DNA from: Citreicoccus inhibens | Lineage (GTDB): Bacteria > Myxococcota > Myxococcia > Myxococcales > Myxococcaceae | NCBI RefSeq assembly: GCF_019039035.1 | Contig: NZ_JAHNZT010000002.1 | Location: forward strand, 372,001-436,000 | Reading direction: 5' to 3' | DNA: 64,000 nt | Shown: one piece after another, positions 1 to 8,816 of the stretch | Position numbering within the stretch: the first letter of the stretch is position 1 | Layout of the letters: every line of letters starts with the position of its first letter | The notes under the pieces: generated by a model | The model's input: the letters and a program-made list of their open reading frames with translations, nothing else | What the model was told of the DNA's origin: nothing | Database searches by the model: none | Translations under genes and position numbers: made by a program

Positions 1-1109
1 TCGGTCGCAGCGGCAACTCGCCGTTCGCCGCGGCCGCGCACACGAGCAAGCCCTGGTACGGCCTCCAGTTCCACCCCGAGGTGGCCCATACGCCGCAGGG
101 CAAGGCCTTGCTGCGCGCCTTCCTGTTCAACGACTGCAAGGTGACGGGCTCCTGGACGATGAAGGGCTTCATCGACGAGGCCGTCACGACCATCCGCCAG
201 CGGGTGGGGGAGCAGGGCAGGGTCATCTGCGCGCTCTCCGGCGGCGTGGACAGCTCCGTCGCCGCGCTGTTGCTGCACCGGGCCATCGGCCCCCGGCTCC
301 AGTGCATCTTCGTGGACAACGGCGTGCTCCGGCAGGGCGAGCGGGCGCAGGTGGAGGCCCTCTTCGTGGATCGCTTCCACGTGCCGCTCATCACGGTGGA
401 TGCCCGCGCGCGCTTCCTGGAGAAGCTCGCCGGCGTCACGGATCCGGAGAAGAAGCGGAAGATCATCGGCCGCGAGTTCATCGCGGTGTTCGAGGAGGCC
501 TCCCGCGACATCCAGGACGCCAGCTTCCTGGCGCAGGGCACGCTCTACCCGGACGTCATCGAGTCGGTGTCCTACAAAGGCCCGTCCGTCACCATCAAGA
601 GCCATCACAACGTGGGCGGCCTGCCCGAGCAGATGAAGCTCAAGCTGGTGGAGCCGCTGCGCGAGCTGTTCAAGGACGAGGTTCGCGCGCTCGGCCGCGA
701 GCTGGGGCTCCCCGAGGAGATGGTGAACCGGCAGCCGTTCCCCGGCCCCGGCCTGGCCATCCGCGTGCTGGGCGAGGTGACCGAGCCGCGGCTGGAGCTG
801 GTGCGCCGCGCGGACGCCATCGTCCAGGAGGAGATCCGCGCCGCGGGGCTGTACACCCAGGTGTGGCAGGCCTTCGCCGTGCTGCTGCCAGTGCAGAGCG
901 TGGGCGTGATGGGCGACGAGCGCACCTACGAGTCCACCTGCGTGCTGCGCGCCGTCACCAGCGTGGATGGCATGACGGCGGACTGGGCGCGGCTCCCGTT
1001 CCCGGTGCTGGAGCGCATCTCCACGCGCATCACCAACGAGGTGCGTGGCATCAACCGCGTTGTCTACGACATCTCGTCCAAGCCGCCCGCGACCATCGAG
1101 TGGGAGTAG
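1..1109 (+). CDS. guaA: GMP synthase (glutamine-hydrolysing), 5' end outside window
   Basis: Last step of de novo GMP synthesis: XMP is adenylylated and aminated with glutamine-derived ammonia in the cytosol. The frame is open from base 3, giving about 368 visible residues of a family normally near 520, so most of the class-I glutaminase domain lies outside the window. Seen: the tail of that domain with FHPEV (bases 69-83, triad His and Glu), the ATP-pyrophosphatase P-loop SGGVDSS (237-257), the segment [10 protein letters not shown], and a dimerisation domain ending in KPPATIEWE, the usual GuaA C-terminus. The gene ends just before a strong hairpin terminator. Identity is not in doubt; only the 5' part is missing. 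Confidence 0.97.
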   Translation, partial: GRSGNSPFAAAAHTSKPWYGLQFHPEVAHTPQGKALLRAFLFNDCKVTGSWTMKGFIDEAVTTIRQRVGEQGRVICALSGGVDSSVAALLLHRAIGPRLQCIFVDNGVLRQGERAQVEALFVDRFHVPLITVDARARFLEKLAGVTDPEKKRKIIGREFIAVFEEASRDIQDASFLAQGTLYPDVIESVSYKGPSVTIKSHHNVGGLPEQMKLKLVEPLRELFKDEVRALGRELGLPEEMVNRQPFPGPGLAIRVLGEVTEPRLELVRRADAIVQEEIRAAGLYTQVWQAFAVLLPVQSVGVMGDERTYESTCVLRAVTSVDGMTADWARLPFPVLERISTRITNEVRGINRVVYDISSKPPATIEWE

Positions 1110-1137
1110 GCCCCAGCCCCGCGAGGGCCTGAATGAC

Positions 1138-1174
1138 AAGAGGCTGCCCGGGATGAACCGGGCAGCCTCTTTTG
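1138..1174 (+). terminator. Rho-independent terminator after guaA
   Basis: A perfect 14-bp inverted repeat (arms 1138-1151 and 1158-1171, loop GATGAA) is followed by a short T run (TTTT within 1170-1173). It lies 28 bases after the guaA stop and before the convergent S46 peptidase stop, so it mainly ends guaA transcription; on the other strand the T run is almost absent. Confidence 0.85.
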
Positions 1175-1193
1175 CTTCAGGAGACTGGGACGA

Positions 1194-3287
1194 CTACCCC
1201 GCCGGGTTCGCCTTCACGGGCGGCGTCTGGGTGCTGCCCGGGCGCAGCTCCTCGAGGACGCGGTTCGCACCGTAGACCTTCTGGAGCGCTTCGATGATCG
1301 CGTCGCTGTGCACGGCCACCGTGCGGTTCACGGACTCGTCGAAGCCGTAGTCACCGCCGAGCGACTGGATGTTGCCGTCGAACACCAGGCCGACGATCTC
1401 CGCGTTCTTGTTCAGCATGGGCGAGCCGGAGTTGCCGCCGATGATGTCGTTGGTGGTGACGAAGTTCATGCCCGTGGTCGGCGTCAGGCTGCTCTGCGCC
1501 TTGAGCCAGGACTTCGGCAGGGCGAAGGGCTCCTCGCCCGTCGCGTGCTCGAAGGTGCCCGACATCTGGGTGATGGGGGCCACCGTCTTGCCGCTCGCCG
1601 AGTAGCCCTTCACCGAGCCGTAGGACAGCCGCATGCTGAACGTGGCGTCCGGGTACATGCTGGTGCCGTAGATGTCGAACTTCGCCTTGGCGACCAGCTC
1701 GCTGTTCTTCCGGATGACGGACTCGATGTCATCCTCGAACGTCTTGCGGATGCCGCGCGCGTCCTCGTCCACCAGACGGGCCAGCTGGATCATCGTGTCC
1801 TTGGAGGAGTCGATGGCGGCCTTGCCACCCGCGAACACGGCCTGGCGCGCCTTCACGTCCGCCAACTTGGAGCCCTTGACGACGCGGGCGGCCATCGTGG
1901 CGGGCGACTCCTTGCCCAGCACCTTCTTCACGAACGGGTGGGACGGCCCCAGCTCCTCACGCAGCTTGGTGAGGCTGAAGGTCAGGCGGGCGATCTCCAG
2001 CTCCGCGTAGATGGGCGCCGGGCTGAAGACGTTCGCCTTGAGGGCGGGCAGGTTGGCGTCCGAGAACTCACGCAGCCGCTGGCCGTTGTCCTTGGGCAGC
2101 TCATCCGCGCCGCGCACGAGCGCGCGGGCGATGTAGAAGAGCTGGGACGAGAAGCCCGAGCCCTGCTCCATGAAGGCCAGTTCCTTGCGGATGTGGGTCA
2201 GCTGCTCCTCGGCCTTGGCGATCTCATCCCAGGAGCCGGCGTACTTCTTCTTCATCTCCGGGTTCGCGTCGACCTTCTTGCGCAGCTCCTGCTCGGCGGC
2301 GACCTTCTGCGCGAAGAACGCCTTGTCGAGCAGCGCCTCGTGCTTGCCCTTCATGGCCTTCAGCGCGTTCTCCACGCCGAAGAGCAGGTTGCTGGAGATG
2401 CGCTTCTGCTCAGGGCCCCGGCGCTGGAACTCGGTGATCATGCCGCGCAGCTCGGAGAGCGACATGAGCGTCTTGGGCAGCATCACGTCGCGCTGGTACT
2501 CCAGCTCGGCGATGGTCAGCCCGCGCGAGGTGCGGCCCGGGTTGCCGGAGACGAACGTCAGCTCGCCCTCCTTGGCTCCGTGCTCGGACCACTTGAAGTA
2601 GTGGTCCATCTTCGCCGGCTTGCCGTCCTGGTAGACGCGCACGAAGGACACGTCCAGGTCGTACCGGGGGAACTCGAAGTTGTCCGGGTCACCGCCGAAG
2701 AAGGCGATGGCGTGCTCCGGGGCGAACACGAGGCGCACGTCCTGGAACCGGCGGTACTTGTACAGGTTGTACTTGCCGCCCTGGTACAGGGTGACGACGT
2801 CACAGCGGACCTTGTCGTCGCCCGCGACACAGTCCTTCTCCAGCTTGTTCATCTCGGCCTTGAGCGTCTCGGCGTACTGCTTGCCGGCCATGCCCTGGGT
2901 CGACTTGTTCAGCGCCTCGGTGACATCCGTGATGTCGACCAGCTGGTTCAGCTCCATGGCCGGGCACTGCTTCTCCTCGGCCTGGCTCTTCGCGTAGAAG
3001 CCGTTCGCGAGGTAGTCCTGCTTGGCGCTGGAGAGCTGCTCCACGCATCCGCGCGCGCAGTGGTGGTTGGTCATCACCAGGCCATCCGGCGACACGAAGC
3101 TGGCCGAGCAACCGCCCGCCAGACGCGCCGAACCGAGCCGCATCGTGTCGAGCCATTGCTGGGTGGGCTCGAAGCCGTACTTCTCCTTCACCTTCGCGGC
3201 CGGGAAATTGTTGTACGTCCACATGCCTTCGTCGGCGAGCGCCGGAGCGGCACCGAGGAAAGCGGCAATCATGACCAGACGCTTCAT
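1194..3287 (-). CDS. S46 family serine peptidase (dipeptidyl-peptidase 7/11 type)
   Basis: Exported serine exopeptidase of family S46, which removes dipeptides from peptide N-termini in the periplasm. Residues 1-18 form a signal peptide (cleavage after ALA). The 697-residue length matches the family. The His site is in VMTNHHC (H75/H76), the Ser in GGNSGSPML (S620), and an acidic stretch DNFEFPRYDLDVSF supplies the region of the triad Asp. The N-terminal GCSASFVSPDGL and GMWTYNNFP are typical of DPP7/DPP11. The ATG has AAGGACT 6-12 bases upstream. Monocistronic: convergent with guaA, and the AraC gene stop lies 309 bases upstream. P1 specificity (acidic or hydrophobic) cannot be told from motifs I can see. 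Probably nutrition from prey or proteins, by inference. Confidence 0.92.
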   Translation of the reverse strand: MKRLVMIAAFLGAAPALADEGMWTYNNFPAAKVKEKYGFEPTQQWLDTMRLGSARLAGGCSASFVSPDGLVMTNHHCARGCVEQLSSAKQDYLANGFYAKSQAEEKQCPAMELNQLVDITDVTEALNKSTQGMAGKQYAETLKAEMNKLEKDCVAGDDKVRCDVVTLYQGGKYNLYKYRRFQDVRLVFAPEHAIAFFGGDPDNFEFPRYDLDVSFVRVYQDGKPAKMDHYFKWSEHGAKEGELTFVSGNPGRTSRGLTIAELEYQRDVMLPKTLMSLSELRGMITEFQRRGPEQKRISSNLLFGVENALKAMKGKHEALLDKAFFAQKVAAEQELRKKVDANPEMKKKYAGSWDEIAKAEEQLTHIRKELAFMEQGSGFSSQLFYIARALVRGADELPKDNGQRLREFSDANLPALKANVFSPAPIYAELEIARLTFSLTKLREELGPSHPFVKKVLGKESPATMAARVVKGSKLADVKARQAVFAGGKAAIDSSKDTMIQLARLVDEDARGIRKTFEDDIESVIRKNSELVAKAKFDIYGTSMYPDATFSMRLSYGSVKGYSASGKTVAPITQMSGTFEHATGEEPFALPKSWLKAQSSLTPTTGMNFVTTNDIIGGNSGSPMLNKNAEIVGLVFDGNIQSLGGDYGFDESVNRTVAVHSDAIIEALQKVYGANRVLEELRPGSTQTPPVKANPAG

Positions 3288-3596
3288 GAAGTGAGTCCTT
3301 TCAGGCCGTGGTTACGGCCAGGGCAGTGTGGTGTTTCTGCGGGAAGCCACAGGGAGGGTCAAGCTGGGAAATACCCCGCGCCTCCGGTAACGAATGAGCG
3401 GCCGAACGATTCCTTGGGTGGGGGACAGGCGTCGCGCCATCCCCTGGAAACCCTTAGGGAATCCTCGAACCCATGAAGTTAAACGAGGCTCGGCCAGAAT
3501 TGTCGCAAGGCTTTCGCCGGAAGGGCCCGTGATGACCTGGAGCATCGCCCCCACGAGGCACGACGCAACACGTCAGGTTCGATGTCTGGATTGGAT
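3288..3596. other. Intergenic region upstream of the S46 peptidase
   Basis: 309 bases between the peptidase start and the stop of the AraC-type regulator, both on the minus strand. It must carry the peptidase promoter, and the ribosome-binding sequence AAGGACT sits just upstream of the ATG at 3287. I see no convincing sigma-70 hexamer pair, repeat or RNA structure. Short open frames in it have no plausible protein character. Confidence 0.5.
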
Positions 3597-4451
3597 TCAG
3601 GGTGTTGCTTGGGTTCGCGCGGCGTGGCGGCCCCGCGAGAAGCTTCCAGGCGTGGTGCCGGTGAGCGCGCGGAAGTCCGCGATGAGGTGGGCTTGATCGT
3701 AGTAGCCCACCGCCGTCGCGATGGTGCCCCAGTCCGGTGAGGACTGGAGGCGCGAGGCGCGCACGGCGCGCTGGAACCGAACGATGCGCGCGTAGGCCTT
3801 GGGGCCCATGCCCACCACCTCATCGAAGGCCCGGCGCAGTTGGCGCTCGCTGACGCCCACGGTGCGCGCGAGCGCATCCACCCGAGGCAACTCGCGCGCG
3901 TCCGAGAGGAGCCTCACGGCGCGGAGGACGAGGTGCGCGGACGCGGGCTCGTACACGTCGTCCCGGCGCAGGCGGGCGATGAGGGCCTGGCGGAGCACGT
4001 CCATGCGCGCGACCACCGACGGGGCCGCGGACAGGCGCTCGCGCAGTCGCTGGCCCTCGGCGGGGCTCCACAGGGCCTCGATGGGCACCACGCGGTTGGT
4101 CAACTCGGAGATGGGGACGCCGAAGAAGGGGTAGGCGCCGCCGGGCTTGAAGTGCAGGCCGATGCTCCCGGGAGGAACCTCGGACACGGGCTTGCGCAGC
4201 ATCTGGAGCCGCGTCCCCAAGGCGTAGACGTCCGCGCCCGATGCGGTGTTGCGGACGATGAGATCCACCTCGCCGTTGGGCAGGCGCACGTAGCTGTCTT
4301 GCTCCGGGGCTCGCGTCAGGACGCGAACCCCATGCACGAACCGAGAGAGGGCGTCGTGCGGGACGACGGGGGCGGAGGCCAGGTTCACGCGTCGAGCATG
4401 GGCCACACCTCGCGGTGCTTCAACCTGGCCGCGAGGCGCACGCGGGGCCAT
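3597..4451 (-). CDS. AraC-family transcriptional regulator
   Basis: DNA-binding regulator, about 284 residues. The C-terminal third carries the two AraC helix-turn-helix units: VDALARTVGVSERQLRRAF (first recognition helix) and IATAVGYYDQAHLIADFR followed by GTTPGSF (second helix and AraC signature). The N-terminal half looks like the beta-rich sensing domain of the DUF6597-type group. I chose ATG at 4451, preceded by GGAGA ten bases upstream; the frame stays open to 4538, but that would overlap the start of the divergent metallo-hydrolase. The divergent arrangement, with starts 73 bases apart, suggests that it controls the hydrolase gene at 4524. Its effector is unknown. Confidence 0.85.
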   Translation of the reverse strand: MAPRAPRGQVEAPRGVAHARRVNLASAPVVPHDALSRFVHGVRVLTRAPEQDSYVRLPNGEVDLIVRNTASGADVYALGTRLQMLRKPVSEVPPGSIGLHFKPGGAYPFFGVPISELTNRVVPIEALWSPAEGQRLRERLSAAPSVVARMDVLRQALIARLRRDDVYEPASAHLVLRAVRLLSDARELPRVDALARTVGVSERQLRRAFDEVVGMGPKAYARIVRFQRAVRASRLQSSPDWGTIATAVGYYDQAHLIADFRALTGTTPGSFSRGRHAARTQATP

Positions 4452-4523
4452 GGCCGATTTCTCCAATCGGGCGCGTGGTGGCGTTCCTAGCTTTGACGGA
4501 CCCAGCCAGGAGGCCATGCGGAC

Positions 4524-5375
4524 ATGAGGATTCATCACATCAACTGCGGGACGCTGTGTCCCGCGAGCTCACGACTCGTCGTGGGAGAAGGCAGCCTGTT
4601 CGCCCGAGCGCGATTGGTGTGCCACTGCTTGCTCATCGAGTCGAGCGACGGCCTGGTCCTGGTGGACACGGGCTTGGGCACGCGGGATCTCCAGGACCCG
4701 AAGGGGCGACTCGGGAAGCGCTTCGTGCGCCGCAACGCGCCCCGGTTGAGTCCCGCGGAGACGGCGCTGGCGCATGTCGAGCGGCTCGGCTTCCGTCGCG
4801 AGGACGTGCGGCACATCATCCCGACGCACCTGGACCTCGACCACGTGGGCGGACTCGCGGACTTCCCGCATGCGCGGGTGCACGTCTTTCGTGACGAGCT
4901 GGAGTCGGCGCGGCGGCCCGTGGCCCCGGACCCGCGCTTCGGTTACCGGCCCGTGCTCTGGGAGCATGGGCCGCAGTGGGTTTCCTACGCGGTGGCGGGC
5001 GAGCGCTGGTTCGGCTTCGACTCTGTGCGCGCCATCCCGGGGCTGTCCGAGGAGCTCGCCTTGGTGCCCCTGGTGGGCCATACCGCGGGACATTGCGGCG
5101 TCGCGGTGAAGACTGGCGAGGGCTGGCTGTTGCACGCCGGAGACGCCTACTTCAGCCACCGCGAGCTGGACTGGAAGTCGCCGCGCAGTCCCTTCGGGCT
5201 GGCGCTGTTCCAGCGGCTGCGGTCCGTGGACAACGCGCGACGCCTGTCGAATCAACAGCGGCTGCGCGAACTGGTGCAGAGCCACGGACCGCAGGTTCAA
5301 GTGTTCTCCGCGCACTGCGCCGTGGAGTTCGACCGCCACACGAGCCGCGAGGACTCCGTGCGCGGAGCCGCTTGA
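4524..5375 (+). CDS. MBL-fold metallo-hydrolase (lactonase-like group)
   Basis: Metallo-beta-lactamase-fold hydrolase, 283 residues, no signal peptide, so cytosolic. The metal motif reads THLDLDHVGGL: an HxDxDH version in which the second His of the usual HxHxDH is Asp. Further ligands are H in GHTAGHCGV, D in LHAGDAYF and a late SAHCAVEF. The fold and layout resemble quorum-quenching N-acyl-homoserine lactonases, but the substrate cannot be inferred from sequence. AGGAGG at 4508-4513 lies ten bases before the ATG. The gene is divergent from an AraC regulator, which probably controls it. Convergent with the DUF4336 gene downstream, itself an MBL-like fold. Confidence 0.85.
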   Translation: MRIHHINCGTLCPASSRLVVGEGSLFARARLVCHCLLIESSDGLVLVDTGLGTRDLQDPKGRLGKRFVRRNAPRLSPAETALAHVERLGFRREDVRHIIPTHLDLDHVGGLADFPHARVHVFRDELESARRPVAPDPRFGYRPVLWEHGPQWVSYAVAGERWFGFDSVRAIPGLSEELALVPLVGHTAGHCGVAVKTGEGWLLHAGDAYFSHRELDWKSPRSPFGLALFQRLRSVDNARRLSNQQRLRELVQSHGPQVQVFSAHCAVEFDRHTSREDSVRGAA

Positions 5376-5436
5376 GGGCGGGCAGGGGCGTTGAGTCGAA
5401 CCCCTGGGCCCGTCGTCGCCATGGAACGTCGGGGCG

Positions 5437-6120
5437 CTACGCGATCAGCCGGCGCTCCCGAAGCGCCGCGAGCAGCCGAGGCTTGCCTTCGTTCATCACC
5501 GGCTCTCCGTGCGACGGCACCACGTGTTCGAAGTCCATCTCGACGAGCTTCGCGACCGCGGCCTCGAGCGCGGCCCGGTCCGTGGCGAACCGCAGGAACA
5601 GCTTGCTGACCGCGAAGCGCCGGTACGTGCCGAACGTGAGGAAGAACATCCACGCCAGCAGGCCCTTGGGTTTGGCGATGTTGAACACCATGTCGGTCAG
5701 GTAGAGCGCCTTGGAGGCCCGGTGCAGGAACGCTGTCTCGTTGAGCTTGGGCATGCCCGGAAGAGGCAGGATCGGCAGCTCGCGCTCATACGGCCAGGGG
5801 TCGACGCCCAGCAGTCCATGGAACTTCAGGTCCGGGTGCTTTTCCCGGATGCCCACCGGACCCCAAAGCCGAGCGTTGGGATGCGCCGCCGCGGCGGCCT
5901 TCATGCCCGCGGTGTGCGGCAGGCACGGCGCCACGATGTCGGTGACGGGGCCCGCATCCTTGAGCTGCTCAGGCGTGAGTTGGGTGCCCGGGGACAACAG
6001 CACGCGACCTTGTTCGAGCTCGAAGACCACCGAGCGAACCGGCAGATGCATGATCGGAGACCGCAGTGTGGAATCGAGGAAGCGAGGCTGGGGGAGAGTC
6101 AGCGGCTGGGGGAGAGTCAT
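5437..6120 (-). CDS. DUF4336-type protein (MBL-like fold without full metal motif)
   Basis: About 228 residues, soluble. The layout LPGMPKLNETAFLH, ALYLTDMVFNI and HVVPSHGEPV fits DUF4336, a domain related to metallo-hydrolases and of unknown activity. LSPGTQLTPEQ near the start and VAPCLPHTAGM are also usual positions for this group. Start is uncertain: GTG 6141, ATG 6120 and ATG 6051 are all in frame and none has a clear ribosome-binding site. Codons upstream of 6051 read LPQPLTLPQP, encoded by a perfect DNA direct repeat (6086-6101 and 6104-6119), so the true start may be 6051 with the repeat as an upstream regulatory element. Confidence 0.7.
   Translation of the reverse strand: MTLPQPLTLPQPRFLDSTLRSPIMHLPVRSVVFELEQGRVLLSPGTQLTPEQLKDAGPVTDIVAPCLPHTAGMKAAAAAHPNARLWGPVGIREKHPDLKFHGLLGVDPWPYERELPILPLPGMPKLNETAFLHRASKALYLTDMVFNIAKPKGLLAWMFFLTFGTYRRFAVSKLFLRFATDRAALEAAVAKLVEMDFEHVVPSHGEPVMNEGKPRLLAALRERRLIA
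6086..6119. repeat. Two 16-bp perfect direct repeats
   Basis: The 16-mer GGCTGGGGGAGAGTCA occurs at 6086-6101 and again at 6104-6119, 18 bases apart. It overlaps the possible 5' end of the DUF4336 gene. If translation starts at 6051 the repeats lie 35-68 bases upstream, where an activator or repressor could bind; otherwise they encode a LPQP duplication. Confidence 0.7.
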
Positions 6121-6360
6121 ATGGGGCCGCGACGCTCGCACAACGCGCGCCGGAACACGCGAATGAACGAGCGGATCCGTGCGCGAACCGGAGCCCCGAA
6201 TGGCGGGTTTCCAATGGCCTCTGGAGCCCCTGGGACCCCATTTGGTTAGTTTACATAACGCATCTTATCAGACGTCCCGTTCAGAGAGGGACAGGGGGAT
6301 GCGCGGCCCTGACTTGGGGCTTTTCGGGCCGCCTTCCGGCACCTACGGTTGCCGCCCCAT

Positions 6361-6924
6361 ATGCGTCCTCTTCTTCGAACCGGATTCGCCGCCACGTGCT
6401 GTGGCCTGGCGCTCGTTCTCGCGGGCTGCCCCAGCAAGACTCCCGCGCCCGGCCTTGATGGCGGCGTCGCCGCGAGCGTCGTGGATGCGGGCATCGCCCC
6501 GCCGGTCGCTGTCTTCTCGCTCCAGTACCAGTCCCCGGACGCGGGACTGGCGACCATCCCGCTGGCGCTCGATGAGAAGCCGTTGGTCGAGCCCACCTCA
6601 GTGCTGGAGCTGCGCAGCTCGGTGCCGCTGCGCAACTACCGGGTCCGGCTCTTCGATGAATCGGACCGCGCGGTCGTCTCGGATGACCGCGCCACCGAGT
6701 CCGAGACCGGCCTCGAGTACCGGATCGGCCTACCAGAGCCGCTCAAGACGGGCTTCTCGTACACGCTGGTCGTCGACGCGCAGACCGGCTCGTCCCTCAC
6801 CGATGCCCAGGGCCACGACATCGATGACCTCCGGGCTCAGTTCCAGGTCGCCGGCGAAAAGGAAAAGCCCAAGCCTTCGCCGGCGCCTGCCAAGTCCAAG
6901 GCCAAGAAGAAGAAACACAAGTAG
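6361..6924 (+). CDS. Small lipoprotein with Lys-rich C-terminus
   Basis: Predicted lipoprotein of 187 residues. The signal peptide runs from Met1 to a lipobox LAGC with lipidated Cys23. After a short Ala/Asp-Gly linker come about 130 residues of beta-rich sequence resembling an Ig-like (Big_5-type) domain, with phrases such as DEKPLVEPTSVLELR and LVVDAQTGSSLTDAQGHDI. The last residues are strongly basic (KAKKKKHK). ATG at 6361 is chosen over an in-frame TTG at 6349 because it gives a standard signal peptide. It converges on the DUF3014 gene with only 6 bases between stops. Function unknown; envelope location is inferred from the lipobox. Confidence 0.75.
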   Translation: MRPLLRTGFAATCCGLALVLAGCPSKTPAPGLDGGVAASVVDAGIAPPVAVFSLQYQSPDAGLATIPLALDEKPLVEPTSVLELRSSVPLRNYRVRLFDESDRAVVSDDRATESETGLEYRIGLPEPLKTGFSYTLVVDAQTGSSLTDAQGHDIDDLRAQFQVAGEKEKPKPSPAPAKSKAKKKKHK

Positions 6925-6930
6925 CGGGCC

Positions 6931-7758
6931 CTACCGGCCTGCCACCGGGAGCTTCAGCTCGACCTGGAGCTCCCGCAGCTTCGCCTGGATGATCCGAATG
7001 TTCGCGGGGCCCATGCGCAGCAAGTGCTTCTGGGCTCGGCTCAGGCCCTCCAGCTCCGGCGCCGCGTAGGCATACAGCGCGCCTTGCGGATGGACCTCCA
7101 CGGGGCTCTCGGCTGCGGGCACGGCCAGCATCGCCGCAATGGCCCGCGACAATGCCTGATCAAACGTCTGGCCCGGCGGTGCAATCTCCGCGTAGGCCTG
7201 ATCCATCAGCGGATGCAGTTCGCGGAACACCAGGCCGGAACCCCGAGCGTCGATCGTCCCCAGGACACGGGCCACGGCGTCGTAGCGCGCGTAGGTTCGC
7301 GGATGGATGGTGGTCGCCGCGCCGCGGGCCTCGTTCACTTCAAAGGCCCCCGTGGGCGCCAGGAAGCCGAGCACCGTGCGCGGGCTCTCGCCGTCCGCGA
7401 TGTTGCTGACGGCCGCGGTGAACCGCCGGATGAGGTCCTTCTCCTGGAGCCACTTCGCCAGTTCGGCTTCCAGCGACAGCTTGCCCACCAGCTCTCGAAC
7501 TCGGCCGTCGCTGTCGGGCAGCGATGCGGCGGCGACCGGAACCTCGGCCGGCGGCGCAGCAGGCACCGGCGCTGGCACGGAGGGTGTGGCCACAGGCGGC
7601 GTCTCGGCGTCTCGGCGCAGCCCGAAGTACGAGCCGACCACGGCAAGCACCGCGAGTGCCGCCACGGTGCCCATGACCATGGCCCGGGGTGATCGAGCTG
7701 GCTGGATGGTGGCCTCGGGGGTGTCTCCAGGGGGCTTCACGAAGTTGGGCTCATTCAT
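6931..7758 (-). CDS. DUF3014 domain membrane protein
   Basis: 275 residues with one N-terminal transmembrane helix (about 28-47, VAALAVLAVVGSYFGL), then a Pro/Ala/Val linker to about residue 85, then a DUF3014 domain: ELAKWLQEKDLIRRFTAAV, DGESPRTVLGFLAP, RTYARYDAVARVL and a C-terminal LLRMGPANIRIIQAKLREL are typical of that family. It is probably anchored in the inner membrane with the domain outside. No biochemical role is known for the family. Last gene of a long leftward array, 21 bases after the stop of the propeller-like gene; ATG 7758 follows a CTGGAG sequence. Confidence 0.8.
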   Translation of the reverse strand: MNEPNFVKPPGDTPEATIQPARSPRAMVMGTVAALAVLAVVGSYFGLRRDAETPPVATPSVPAPVPAAPPAEVPVAAASLPDSDGRVRELVGKLSLEAELAKWLQEKDLIRRFTAAVSNIADGESPRTVLGFLAPTGAFEVNEARGAATTIHPRTYARYDAVARVLGTIDARGSGLVFRELHPLMDQAYAEIAPPGQTFDQALSRAIAAMLAVPAAESPVEVHPQGALYAYAAPELEGLSRAQKHLLRMGPANIRIIQAKLRELQVELKLPVAGR

Positions 7759-7779
7759 GGGTGTCTCCAGTCCATCCAG

Positions 7780-8748
7780 CTACAAACGAGTCCTTGGCGC
7801 ATTCCAGTCCGCCAGCCGCCACAGGCGCCGGCCATCCGCCATGAGGAATCCCCCCGGCAAGAGCTGCAAGGCCCCAATGGCCTCGTGCTCCAGGGGGAGC
7901 TCCAGCCGATGCGTCGGCCGCAGCGTGCCCGCGTCGAGTTGGAGGAGCGAGAATCGCTGTGACTCCCCTGCTCCCTCTGCGTCCAGCCCTTCCATGACCA
8001 CGAAGACCGAGTCCGCGGTCACGAGCCCTGAATAGTCCGTGACCTGCGTCCCGGTGTCCTCCGGCAGCGCGTACTCGGCCAGCAGCGCACACCCCGGGAA
8101 GCTCCAGCGCCGGACCCAGGTCCCGCCAATGCCGATGAAGCTCGTCCCCGAGGCATCGAAGCCCGCGGGAAAGAACGGCGCATCCGGGCTGTCGAGCGCG
8201 CCCTCGCGAACCAGGCGGCCACGCTCGCGCCGGAGGAACACGAGCCAGGTGCCATCCTGGCCTTGGCTCACGGACACGCCCATCACGGGCGCCGACGGAT
8301 GCGGCATCAGCTCATGCAGCCCCTCCAGCTCCGGGTCGAGGACCGCGGTGACCGCGCCCGGGCCCGAGGCTCCATCGGTCAGCGTCTCGCCATCGAGGAC
8401 CCGGACGACATGCTGGCCCCCGGCCTCCTCACTGGTCCAAAGCTCCTGGCCGGAGGCATCGAAGCCCAGCGCCAGCGACGGATGCGGCCAGAGCCGAGAC
8501 CCCAGCGTGGGCACGTCTCGTGGCGTCCCTCGGCGCAGCTCCAGTCGTCCGGGTCCCATGACGATGAGTCGCTCCAGGTCGGGATGCAGCGCCAATCGCG
8601 TCGCGTGGAGCGGAATCTCCAAGCCCGGCCCCACGTGCCAATCATCCGAGGCGCGCAGCAGCGTGAGTCGCCCCGGGCCCGAGGGCAACCCCAGGACGCG
8701 ATCGGACGTTCCGCGAATGACACCGTCTCGGGCCCACTCCACCTGCAC
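7780..8748 (-). CDS. Propeller-like protein of unknown function
   Basis: Not recognised. 322 residues from the GTG at 8748, no signal peptide or membrane helix. The sequence is built of repeated short beta-type units (for example LTLLRASDDWHVGP, LELRRGTPRDVP, LWTSEEAGGQHVVRVLDGE, RLWRLADWN), as in a WD40/YVTN-like propeller. The frame stays open upstream of 8748 through 8820, reading residues such as RLIRQDLPRPVQ that look like part of the first blade, yet no ATG/GTG/TTG occurs there; a CTG at 8820 overlaps the stop of the upstream nuclease gene. So the annotated start is probably too late or an unusual start is used. Confidence 0.6.
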   Translation of the reverse strand: MQVEWARDGVIRGTSDRVLGLPSGPGRLTLLRASDDWHVGPGLEIPLHATRLALHPDLERLIVMGPGRLELRRGTPRDVPTLGSRLWPHPSLALGFDASGQELWTSEEAGGQHVVRVLDGETLTDGASGPGAVTAVLDPELEGLHELMPHPSAPVMGVSVSQGQDGTWLVFLRRERGRLVREGALDSPDAPFFPAGFDASGTSFIGIGGTWVRRWSFPGCALLAEYALPEDTGTQVTDYSGLVTADSVFVVMEGLDAEGAGESQRFSLLQLDAGTLRPTHRLELPLEHEAIGALQLLPGGFLMADGRRLWRLADWNAPRTRL

Positions 8749-8816
8749 CGGCCGAGGCAGGTCCTGCCGGATGAGGCGGACCGCATGGCTGGGGAGGTTC
8801 CTGTCCCCAGGCGGAC

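Noticed and set aside
1308..3476. Long open frame on the plus strand opposite the S46 peptidase
   Set aside because: Antisense to a clear gene. Composition is that of a GC-rich shadow (Arg/Leu/Val/His runs), no start context, no domain.
6243..6275. AT-rich patch as promoter of the lipoprotein
   Set aside because: TTGGTT and TTATCA are 17 bases apart, but both hexamers are poor; listed here rather than as a feature.
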